Below, piece by piece: positions 13,403-20,645 of a stretch of 22,051 bases of DNA. The stretch's first letter is position 1; each line of letters starts with the position of its first letter. The translations under genes were made by a program, and so were the position numbers. The notes beneath the pieces are model-generated. The model worked only from the letters and a program-made list of their open reading frames with translations. It ran no database searches and was not told the origin of the DNA. Origin of the DNA: an uncultured Mailhella sp. (GTDB taxonomy: Bacteria > Desulfobacterota > Desulfovibrionia > Desulfovibrionales > Desulfovibrionaceae); the NCBI RefSeq assembly GCF_905187505.1, contig NZ_CAJJIC010000033.1, forward strand, positions 1 to 22,051, written 5' to 3'.

Positions 13403-14746
13403 ATGTCATTCTGGAACAAAGAACGCATCAGCCCGTCGCAGATCATCATTCTGGGCTACTTTCTGCTCATCGTCTGCGGAACGGGACTGCTCATGCTGCC
13501 CTTCACCACCAAAGACGGTGCCGGACCAGGTTTCGGCGACGCCCTCTTTACGGCCACTTCCGCGATCACCGTGACGGGACTTGTGGTGCACGACACCGTT
13601 CGGTACTGGTCGCTGTTCGGGCAGATCATCATTCTTCTTCTCATACAGGTGGGAGGTCTCGGCGTCATGAGCATGGCCGTGGCCGTGGCCGTGCTGGCAG
13701 GACAGAAGATAGGTTTCCGCCTGCGCTGGGTCATGCAGGAATCCATTTCCGCGCCGCAGCTTGCGGGCATCGTTCGCCTTACGGGCTTCATCTTCAAGAT
13801 GGTGCTGGCCGTGGAACTTGTCGGTGCGGCGCTGCTTTCCCTCCGCTTCTGCCCGGAAATGGGGCTCGGGAAAGGGCTCTGGATGGCGCTGTTTCATTCC
13901 GTGTCCGCCTTCTGCAACGCAGGCTTCGACCTCATGGGAGAGGCGCATCCCTACGCATCGCTCACGGCATACGCGTCCGATCCCCTCGTCTGCCTTGTCA
14001 TTGCGCTGCTCATCACTGTGGGAGGCATAGGCTTTCTCACTCTGGACGACGTGCGTTCCCACGGCCGGGATTTCCGCAGCTATCGCCTTCAAAGCAAGCT
14101 CGTGCTGCTTTTCAGCGCCGCGCTCGTAGTTCTGGGATTTCTCTTTTTCTTTTTCTATGAGTTCCGGAGCGAGGGCTGGCACATGACCGGGCCCGAGGCC
14201 GCGCTCGCCGCGCTGTTTCAGGCCGTGAGTCCCCGCACGGCGGGCTTCAACAGCGTGGATCTTGCGGCGCTGAGCCCCATTGCCAAGCTGGTCACCATAC
14301 TGCTCATGCTGGTGGGCGCGGCCCCCGGCTCCACGGGCGGCGGCTTCAAGGTCACCACCTTCGCCGTGCTTCTTCTGGGACTGCTCTCCATTTTCCTGCA
14401 TCGTTCCGACGTGCGGGGATTCGGACGCAGACTGCCGGACATGGCCCTTCGCCGGGCATCCGGCATATTCATGTTCTACCTCCTGCTTTTTCTGACAGGG
14501 GGAATGCTGGTGTCCGCCTTCGACAATCTGCCGCTCATGACGGCCTTCTTCGAGGCGGCCTCGGCCATAGGCACCGTGGGGCTTACCCTGGGAGCGACGC
14601 CGGAACTTTCCGACGCTTCGCGCGCGATTCTCATACTGCTCATGTATTTCGGCAGAGTGGGCAGTCTTACCGTCGTCTTTGCGGTTTCCTCCGGCATACG
14701 GCAGGACGGATTCCGCTATCCTGCCGAAGACGTGGCCGTGGGCTGA
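13403..14746 (+). CDS. ktrB: potassium uptake channel subunit KtrB/TrkH
   Basis: KtrB is the membrane channel subunit for K+ (often Na+-dependent) uptake. The 447-residue protein has four M1-P-M2 repeats whose selectivity-filter glycines can be seen in TSAITVTGLVV (Gly59), SAFCNAGFD (Gly174), SPRTAGFNSVD (Gly281) and SAIGTVGLTLG (Gly393). The intramembrane gate loop GAAPGSTGGGFK lies near residues 305-316. Length and the following single-RCK gene favour KtrB over the longer TrkH. I chose the ATG at 13403 because GGAG lies six bases upstream; an in-frame ATG at 13388 would add five residues. ktrA follows after 14 bp, so the two are cotranscribed. Confidence 0.93.
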   Translation: MSFWNKERISPSQIIILGYFLLIVCGTGLLMLPFTTKDGAGPGFGDALFTATSAITVTGLVVHDTVRYWSLFGQIIILLLIQVGGLGVMSMAVAVAVLAGQKIGFRLRWVMQESISAPQLAGIVRLTGFIFKMVLAVELVGAALLSLRFCPEMGLGKGLWMALFHSVSAFCNAGFDLMGEAHPYASLTAYASDPLVCLVIALLITVGGIGFLTLDDVRSHGRDFRSYRLQSKLVLLFSAALVVLGFLFFFFYEFRSEGWHMTGPEAALAALFQAVSPRTAGFNSVDLAALSPIAKLVTILLMLVGAAPGSTGGGFKVTTFAVLLLGLLSIFLHRSDVRGFGRRLPDMALRRASGIFMFYLLLFLTGGMLVSAFDNLPLMTAFFEAASAIGTVGLTLGATPELSDASRAILILLMYFGRVGSLTVVFAVSSGIRQDGFRYPAEDVAVG

Positions 14747-14760
14747 AAGGAGTGTGCCCA

Positions 14761-15420
14761 ATGAAATCCGTACTGCTCATAGGACTCGGACGCTTCGGTC
14801 GCCGCATGGCGAGAAAGCTGCGGGAACTCCATCATGAAGTGCTCGCCATCGACAGAAACGAGCAGAGAGTCAACGAGGCGCTGGATTTCGTGACCAGCGC
14901 GCAGATTGCCGACGCCACGAGCGAATCGTTCATACGCTCTCTCGGCGTGAGCAACTTCGACATGTGCGTGGTGGCCATAGGCGACGATTTCCAGAGCTCT
15001 CTGGAAACCACGGCGCTGCTCAAGGAGCACGGGGCGCGCTTTGTGCTCTCCCGAGCCTCGCGTCAGGTGCACGCCAAGTTTCTCCTGCGCAACGGCGCGG
15101 ACGACGTGGTGTACCCCGAGCGGCAGACCGCAGACTGGGCGGCCATGCGCTACAGCAGCGATCACATTTTCGACTACGTGAAGCTCTCCCCCGATTATTC
15201 CATTTACGAGATAGCCACTCCCGAAGAATGGCAGGGCAAGACCGTGAAGGACCTGGCCGTGCGTCAGCGCTACCGCCTCAACGTGCTCGGGGTGAAGAAG
15301 GGAGATGCGCTTCAGCCCATGCCCGGCCCGTCGCATTGCTTTCAGGCCGGGGAAAGCGTGCTTGTGCTCGGTCACGACATGGACGTTCAGGAGCTTCTGC
15401 GCAAGAGCGGCCGGAACTGA
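14761..15420 (+). CDS. ktrA: potassium uptake regulatory subunit KtrA (RCK/TrkA-N)
   Basis: KtrA forms a cytosolic octameric ring that gates KtrB on nucleotide binding. The 219-residue product has a Rossmann fold with GLGRFG (residues 8-13) and the acidic Asp31 at the end of strand 2 (AIDRNE). The RCK_N domain continues through VVAIGDDFQSSLETTALLKEHGA. A short RCK_C domain from about residue 135 contains VRQRYRLNVLGVKKGD. A single RCK unit of this length fits KtrA rather than the double-length TrkA. GGAG eight bases before the ATG at 14761 supports the start. Confidence 0.93.
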   Translation: MKSVLLIGLGRFGRRMARKLRELHHEVLAIDRNEQRVNEALDFVTSAQIADATSESFIRSLGVSNFDMCVVAIGDDFQSSLETTALLKEHGARFVLSRASRQVHAKFLLRNGADDVVYPERQTADWAAMRYSSDHIFDYVKLSPDYSIYEIATPEEWQGKTVKDLAVRQRYRLNVLGVKKGDALQPMPGPSHCFQAGESVLVLGHDMDVQELLRKSGRN

Positions 15421-15465
15421 GGCCGACGCCTTTTACGAGGGCATTCCTTGCGTTCCTTTCTGTCG

Positions 15466-15496
15466 TATGATACTATTGGATTAAGTCTAATAGTAT
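15466..15496 (+). promoter_or_regulatory. 27-bp AT-rich dyad with overlapping -10 box (operator of the PadR-radical SAM gene)
   Basis: ATACTATT (15470-15477) and AATAGTAT (15489-15496) are exact inverted repeats; inner GA/TC bases (15479-15480, 15486-15487) also pair around the centre at 15483. Only 6 of 27 bases are G or C, in a GC-rich neighbourhood. A TATGAT -10-like box (15466-15471) overlaps the left arm, so a bound protein would block transcription. No good -35 box is seen. The dyad lies 71 bp upstream of a start codon for a protein with a PadR-type DNA-binding domain, so autoregulation is the natural inference. Confidence 0.7.
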
Positions 15497-15567
15497 GGTT
15501 TTCCGTCATGAGCGCATCGTTTTTTCGGAACGACTGCCGAAGGACGGAACCGTGAAGGAGGGAAGGC

Positions 15568-16950
15568 ATGGACGTTCTGGACTCCTGTGCCTGTTCCGGA
15601 GGCAATCTCCCCCGTTTCGTGCAGCCCGTGCTTCTGGCGCTGCTTGCCAAAGAGCCCATGCACGGCTACGCGCTCGTGCAGAAGCTGGAAGAGACCGGGC
15701 TTTTTGCCGAGCAGCCGCCGGACATGACGGGCTGCTACCGGATGCTGCGCGACATGGAGAAAAACGGCGTGCTGGAGACGAAGCCGGACAGAGGCGACGG
15801 CCCGGCGCGCAGAAAGTACGCGGTCACGGCCCTGGGACGGCGGTGTCTGAACCGCTGGATATCCTCTCTGGCGGGCAATCGCGACCATCTCGACAGAGTG
15901 CTTGCGCTTCTTGTTTCCGCGCGCGAGGAGGGCGGCGCATTCGGGTCGGACTGTCCCGAGGAGGACCGTGCGTTCATGCAGGACGTGCGGAAGCGGGCTC
16001 TGAACGGCGGGATTCCCCGTCGTGATGAAGTGGTGAGGCTGCTTTCCTATGCGCCGGACTCTCCGCAGGCGGCGTATCTCGGGCGTCTTGCGCGTCAGAC
16101 GGCCCGGGACGTGGCCGGGAACCGGGCCGGCGTGTGGGCGGCCGTGGGAGTGGATTGCGCTCCCTGTTCCATGAGCTGTGCGTTCTGCGCTTTCGGGGAA
16201 TCGTGGGGAGTAGTGAAGGAGGCGCACGAGTGGAGCGTGGAGCGCATTGCGGACACGGCGCGCCGCTTTGCTCTGGCAGGGGCTTCGTGGGTGGTGCTTC
16301 GCACGACGGAGCATTACGGTGCGGAACGGCTGAGCGCGCTTGCGGCCGCAGTGCGTGCCCATGTTCCGTCGACCTGCGCGCTTGTGGCCAATACGGGCCA
16401 GATGAGCGTGGATGAAATACGGCGTCTCGGCGAGGCCGGAGTGAAGGTCATGTATCATGCGCTGCGGCTCGGCGAGGGCAGGGACACTCCCTTTGATCCT
16501 GCCGGGCGTCGTCTGGCACTCGGGCGCATACGTGAGGCGGGCATGGAGCTTGCCCATCTGGTGGAACCGCTCGGGCCGGAACATGGAAACGAGGAGATAG
16601 CCGACGTGCTGCTCACGGCGCTTCATGCCGGAGCGCGGGTATGCGGCGTCATGGCGAGAAGCAACGTGCCGGGAACGCCTTTTGAGGGACAGGACGCGGT
16701 TTCCGACGCGCGCCTTGCGCTTGTTGCCTCCGTCGTGCGCCTGTGCGGGGGCAGAAACACCCCGTACGTCTGCGTGCACCCTCCGGTTTCTCTGGCCGTG
16801 GAGCGGGGAGCCAACGTGGTCGTGGTGGAAACCGGGGCCATTCCCCGGGACAGAAAGGAAGCCGGGGCAGAGTGGCGCGGTTTTTCCATGAAGGATGCCG
16901 TAAGCCTTCTTGCCCGTCACGGGTATGAGGTGGGCGGATTTGAGGCGTGA
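15568..16950 (+). CDS. PadR-type winged helix fused to a BioB/PylB-like radical SAM domain
   Basis: This 460-residue protein joins two domains in one uninterrupted frame. Residues about 18-112 form a PadR-like winged helix: VLLALLAKEPMHGYALVQKL, CYRMLRDMEKNGVLE, then the wing RRKYAVTALGRRCL. Residues about 150-460 form a radical SAM barrel. A helical lead-in (RRDEVVRLLS...AAYLGRLARQTARD) resembles BioB/PylB-type enzymes, and Cys200, Cys204 and Cys207 give the CxxxCxxC cluster motif in CAPCSMSCAFCAFG. The N-terminus also has Cys7 and Cys9 (CACSGG). GGAGG six bases before the ATG supports the start. The reaction is unknown; the PadR part suggests repression at the upstream dyad, perhaps governed by the state of the iron-sulfur cluster, SAM or a substrate. 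That last point is inference. Confidence 0.85.
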   Translation: MDVLDSCACSGGNLPRFVQPVLLALLAKEPMHGYALVQKLEETGLFAEQPPDMTGCYRMLRDMEKNGVLETKPDRGDGPARRKYAVTALGRRCLNRWISSLAGNRDHLDRVLALLVSAREEGGAFGSDCPEEDRAFMQDVRKRALNGGIPRRDEVVRLLSYAPDSPQAAYLGRLARQTARDVAGNRAGVWAAVGVDCAPCSMSCAFCAFGESWGVVKEAHEWSVERIADTARRFALAGASWVVLRTTEHYGAERLSALAAAVRAHVPSTCALVANTGQMSVDEIRRLGEAGVKVMYHALRLGEGRDTPFDPAGRRLALGRIREAGMELAHLVEPLGPEHGNEEIADVLLTALHAGARVCGVMARSNVPGTPFEGQDAVSDARLALVASVVRLCGGRNTPYVCVHPPVSLAVERGANVVVVETGAIPRDRKEAGAEWRGFSMKDAVSLLARHGYEVGGFEA

Positions 16951-17005
16951 CGCCGAGTCGTTCCGGCTCGGGCAGGAAGCCTGCGCGTCGAGCACGTTCA
17001 TGGAA

Positions 17006-17040
17006 CGGCAGGGAGCGTTTTTTTCGGCCCCGCCGTTTTT
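17006..17040 (+). terminator. terminator or attenuator between the PadR-radical SAM gene and the C-GCAxxG-C-C gene
   Basis: CGGCAGGG (17006-17013) pairs with CCCCGCCG (17028-17035) with one mismatch, and five T residues follow. Transcription of the downstream gene may be reduced or come from its own start. Confidence 0.5.
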
Positions 17041-17060
17041 AAAAGATGTGAGGAGGAATC

Positions 17061-17501
17061 ATGGTGACACGTTTTGGTCTTTGCGCACAGAAGGTCTGCC
17101 TGCACTGCGCATCCCGTCTCGGCATCGACGAGTCTCTGGCCGTGGGCATGGCCTCGGCCTTCGGCACGGGGCTGGGGCACGCGGAGACCTGCGGCTGCAT
17201 ATGCGGCGCACACATGGTGCTGGGCCTGCGTTACGGCAGGGCCGCCACCCTGGATGAAGGCAGGCTCAAAAAGCCTCTTCTTGTGGAAAAGGTGTCGGAG
17301 TTTGAGAGGCGTCTTTCTCAAAAGCAGCCTTGCCGCTTATGCCGGGACATTCTGGGGATGGACATCACGCAGCCCGGCGTCATGAAGCAGGCCGCGGATA
17401 AGGGACTTTTTGCCACGGTGTGCGCCGACATGTTGAAGGATACCTGTGCCGTTCTCGATGGAATGCTGGATGAGGACGATGAGGCCGAAGCCCGGTCCTG
17501 A
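17061..17501 (+). CDS. C-GCAxxG-C-C family redox protein
   Basis: The 146-residue cytosolic protein resembles the C_GCAxxG_C_C family, predicted redox-active proteins with paired cysteines and no established reaction. Here the first pair is Cys13 and Cys16 in CLHCASRLG, where His replaces the usual Gly before the second Cys. The conserved helix follows as AVGMASAFGTGLGHAETCGCICGAHMVLGLRYG, giving Cys44, Cys46 and Cys48. Later cysteines are Cys91 and Cys94 (CRLC), Cys121 and Cys129. That makes ten cysteines including Cys8, enough to bind a metal cluster or run disulfide exchange. GAGGAGG four bases before the ATG is an excellent ribosome binding site. It follows the PadR-radical SAM gene by 110 bp on the same strand, suggesting a shared function. 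Confidence 0.8.
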   Translation: MVTRFGLCAQKVCLHCASRLGIDESLAVGMASAFGTGLGHAETCGCICGAHMVLGLRYGRAATLDEGRLKKPLLVEKVSEFERRLSQKQPCRLCRDILGMDITQPGVMKQAADKGLFATVCADMLKDTCAVLDGMLDEDDEAEARS

Positions 17502-17526
17502 GAAAACGGCCGTCCGTCATCAGGGG

Positions 17527-17564
17527 AAACACTCCTCCGGGCTTTTCCGGAAGAGTGTTTTTTT
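17527..17564 (+). terminator. strong rho-independent terminator
   Basis: AAACACTC and GAGTGTTT close a stem whose inner part pairs CCGG/CCGG around a six-base loop; the T-run at 17558-17564 follows. It lies 25 bases after the C-GCAxxG-C-C gene and separates it from the convergent addB gene. Confidence 0.9.
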
Positions 17565-17651
17565 ATGCGTCATGTCGGGAGACGGCGCCGTGTCGTGCTC
17601 CTGACCGGGACGGCGCGGCACCCGGTGCGTCGGTCTGAGGGAAAAAGCGTC

Positions 17652-20645
17652 CTACCGGCAGCATCCGGCATAGGGACAGCGTGCGCAGCGGTCGGTACGG
17701 CGGGGGGTGAAGGCCTCGGCCGTGGCCATGTGCCGCAGCACGAAGCGCAGCAGCGCGGGAATGCGTTCCTCGATGATGCGTTCTCGTGCGGCATCGTCGA
17801 TTTTCGTGCCGAGCAGGGGAAGTTCCTCGCCCCGGTCGGCAAGCTGCACGAGGGCGGCGTCGAAGAGAGTGGCGTAGCGCAGATGTTCCGCGTTCTGCGG
17901 GTCATGTCCGCACATATAGAGATAGGCGGGCAGCTGAATGCTGGGCAGGTTTCTGGCAAGATCCGGCAGGGGATCGGTCTTTCCCGGCATCCAGGAGTCC
18001 ATGGCATCCCACAGCAGGCCGTCGTCCCAGAAGGAGGAATGCGGCTGACGGCTGGTGCTGCCGCTCTTGTAGTCAAGAATGACGAGACCAGCTTCCCGTC
18101 TGTCCAGACGGTCGATCTTGCCTTCCAGAGAGAAGCGTCTTCCGCCCTCTTCAAGCACGGCGGAAACGTTGTGCTCAAGCTGCACGACCTCCAGCACCTC
18201 CGGCTGTGCGGCGGCAAAGTCGCGCAGCCGGGAAGGGCCGGCGGCTTCCAGCATGAAGCGGCTCTGTGCGGGAAGATTCTCGGCAAGGCCGCTTTTTGCC
18301 AGTTCTTCGCGAAAAAGGCTCTCCAGCCGTTCGGCGGTCAGTTCCCCGGCGGTGACGGGAAGTCCGAGGAAGGGCTGGAAGGCCCGCAGAAGCACGGCGT
18401 GCAGAAGGTTGCCCACGCCGAGATGATCGTCGCCTTCCATGACTTCGTCCACTTCCTTCAGCGTGCACACGTACTTGCGGAAAAAGCGCGCCGGGCAGGC
18501 AATGTAGGTGTCGAGGCCCGTGGGAGAAAGCTTTTTTTCGAGAATTTCCTTCATGCGGGCGTTGACGGCATCGGTGCGAGGGATGGGCGCGTACAGGGGA
18601 ACCGGAGGTTCCGTCATGGGAAACACGGAGGCATGGAGAGGGTCCGTGCCGGGACGCAGCACTTCCCCTTTCTTCTGCTCCACGCTCCATATGGCCTCCT
18701 CCACCAGACGGGAGCGGAGCTTCTTGCCGTCCATGACGCCGGTCTGCACGCCTTCCTGCCAGTACAGAAACACTTCCTTTGCTCCGGCAATGAGCCGGTG
18801 GAAGGTATGCGCGGCAAGCTGATCCCGGCGGCTGTTGTCCGGCAGGCCCAGAAGCGGACGCAGATTGTCCGGCAGAAGCGGATCGCGGGCAGGCGCTCCG
18901 GGAAGAGCGTCTTCGGTCATGTCCAGAAAGTATACGCGGTCGAAATGCAGAAGTCGTGTTTCCAGCGTGCCGAGAATCTGCAGCCCGGTGAGAGGGTCGG
19001 CCTCAAAGGGCACGCGCTGTTCGGCAAGGCCCTGACGAACGATGGCGAAAATCGACTCCAGAGACAGCACTTCATCGGCCATGGCGTTGTCGGAGAGCTC
19101 GGGAATCACGCCCTGCATGAGTCTTGCCAGACATTCCGCGTCCAGCGGAAAACGCGGCCAGATGTGCGCGCCGCACTCCAGAAGAAGCTGACACAGCTCC
19201 CGCAGGCGGGAGGCCATGTCTTCAAGCGTGTCCAGACTGCGCCACCTTGCAACGAGCGTGTCCATGACCCGTTCCAGAAGCTGCCCCGTCTCTTCCGTGA
19301 GATCTTCGGCCAGCGGTCTGCCGTCGAGATCGCCGAGAATTTCATCCACCATGTCGGAAGCGCAGCTTTTCGCGTCCACCATGCGGCTGCCCGTGCGCAG
19401 CCTGGCCTCAAGACGTGAAAGGAAGGGGCGAAGCGGCGCGATGTCGCCGTCTTTTTCGGCGGAGGGCACGCCGAGCATGCGCACATAAGGGTGACGTATG
19501 AGCGCCATGAGGCTTTTCCAGTGCACGAGACCTGCGCCGTTCATGCTCTGCCGCGTTTCCATGATGCGTTCGACAAGCTGAGCGAGAAGCGATCGCTCCA
19601 GAGGATAGCCGAGAGAAATGTTGATGCTCTTTTCCGGAATGTGATGCAGCGTGGGCATGAGCAGGGAATCATGGGTGATGACCACGGCCCGGCTTTCGTT
19701 GGGGCAGGGGCGCGTTTCCAGTTCCTTTTTGAGCTCCAGAAGCTGCGAGTGCAGATCATATCCCGCATGAAAATGGATGACGGGCTCGCGGTTCGTGCTC
19801 TCGCCGAGCAGTTCGCCCCGGGCCTTCCAGCGCGCGAGCCATTCCCTGTGTTCGCCGCAGCTCCAGTGTCCCGCGCCTGAAAGCACGGCCGGGTCGGTAT
19901 GCAGGCATATTCTCGCGCCCCGTTCCCACAGATAGCGGAAGAGCGTGTCTTCCGCCCGGGTAAGGCGCACGAAGCCCGCGATGATGACGGTTTTGCCCTG
20001 GAGCTTGAGGGGCAGATCCGGAGAGGCGCCGGCAAGCTGCGCGGCGTGCTGGGCGTCGAGTCCCGGAGTGCTCAGGCCGCGTTTGCGAAGCTCGGCGCGG
20101 TAGCGTTCCTGTATGCGGCTGAGACTGCCGAGCAGAACCGCCGCATAGGGGGCCACCATGTCGTTCACATGAAGAAGGTCTCCGGCTTCCACCATGTGCC
20201 CGGCGCATTCGTCGAGCAGATGCGCAAGACGCACGCCCCAGGGATAGAAGCGGGCCATGCCGCCTTCGTCCTCCAGACTGCGGGCGAGCTTTGCCATCGG
20301 CGAGTCCTTCGCTTCCCCGGCACTTATGTGAAGCAGGCACTCCTTGAGCACGGCCACCTGATCCAGCGTGCCCGCCGGGCGCGGAACGGAACGTGTCCAG
20401 CTTTCAAGGCACGTCTGCACGAGCTGACCGGCGTTCATGATGTGCGGCAGGAGCATGGGATGCGTCACTTCCCGGCGGTAGATGTCGAGCAGATAGCGCC
20501 TCGGCCGGTTGAGCGGAAACACGATGACCGCCTTGCCGGGCCTGTCGCCCGTCAGATCCCGGGCAAGATCGTGCACGCGCAGCATGAAGTCGTCGTCCCA
20601 CGGCACGATCTGGAACGGACTGAAGGTACGGTTACGGCTGCTCAT
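17652..20645 (-). CDS. addB: AddB-type subunit of the AddAB helicase-nuclease
   Basis: AddB is the partner of AddA in resection of double-strand breaks before RecA loading. The 997-residue protein has an inactive-helicase-like body with no visible Walker A motif; its start (FQIVPWDDDFMLRVHDL...KAVIVFPLNRPRRYLLDIY) resembles the proteobacterial AddB type. The C-terminal PD-(D/E)XK nuclease shows GKIDRLD (Asp845) and ILDYKSG (Asp858, Lys860). The cysteines expected for the AddB iron-sulfur cluster are present: Cys717 in IACPARFF, and Cys987, Cys990 and Cys995 or Cys996 in CARCPYAGCC at the very end. The ATG at 20645 has GGAG six bases upstream and overlaps the end of addA by 14 bp. Order addA-addB is reversed relative to Bacillus. 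Confidence 0.88.
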   Translation of the reverse strand: MSSRNRTFSPFQIVPWDDDFMLRVHDLARDLTGDRPGKAVIVFPLNRPRRYLLDIYRREVTHPMLLPHIMNAGQLVQTCLESWTRSVPRPAGTLDQVAVLKECLLHISAGEAKDSPMAKLARSLEDEGGMARFYPWGVRLAHLLDECAGHMVEAGDLLHVNDMVAPYAAVLLGSLSRIQERYRAELRKRGLSTPGLDAQHAAQLAGASPDLPLKLQGKTVIIAGFVRLTRAEDTLFRYLWERGARICLHTDPAVLSGAGHWSCGEHREWLARWKARGELLGESTNREPVIHFHAGYDLHSQLLELKKELETRPCPNESRAVVITHDSLLMPTLHHIPEKSINISLGYPLERSLLAQLVERIMETRQSMNGAGLVHWKSLMALIRHPYVRMLGVPSAEKDGDIAPLRPFLSRLEARLRTGSRMVDAKSCASDMVDEILGDLDGRPLAEDLTEETGQLLERVMDTLVARWRSLDTLEDMASRLRELCQLLLECGAHIWPRFPLDAECLARLMQGVIPELSDNAMADEVLSLESIFAIVRQGLAEQRVPFEADPLTGLQILGTLETRLLHFDRVYFLDMTEDALPGAPARDPLLPDNLRPLLGLPDNSRRDQLAAHTFHRLIAGAKEVFLYWQEGVQTGVMDGKKLRSRLVEEAIWSVEQKKGEVLRPGTDPLHASVFPMTEPPVPLYAPIPRTDAVNARMKEILEKKLSPTGLDTYIACPARFFRKYVCTLKEVDEVMEGDDHLGVGNLLHAVLLRAFQPFLGLPVTAGELTAERLESLFREELAKSGLAENLPAQSRFMLEAAGPSRLRDFAAAQPEVLEVVQLEHNVSAVLEEGGRRFSLEGKIDRLDRREAGLVILDYKSGSTSRQPHSSFWDDGLLWDAMDSWMPGKTDPLPDLARNLPSIQLPAYLYMCGHDPQNAEHLRYATLFDAALVQLADRGEELPLLGTKIDDAARERIIEERIPALLRFVLRHMATAEAFTPRRTDRCARCPYAGCCR

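Noticed and set aside
13406..14761. 451-codon open frame antisense to ktrB
   Set aside because: Its product is rich in His, Gly, Glu and Gln, typical of an antisense reading of a membrane protein; ktrB itself has clear channel motifs.
15495..16025. 176-codon frame overlapping the start of the PadR-radical SAM gene
   Set aside because: It lies in another frame, starts inside the operator dyad, is rich in Arg and Ala, and has no ribosome binding site.
16948..17000. Selenocysteine read-through at the TGA ending the PadR-radical SAM gene
   Set aside because: A small CCGAG/CTCGG stem follows the TGA, but the extended frame has no family-like sequence and the stop is at a natural C-terminus.
17565..19418. 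617-codon open frame antisense to addB
   Set aside because: A shadow of a GC-rich gene on the other strand; composition is low-complexity and no family is recognised.
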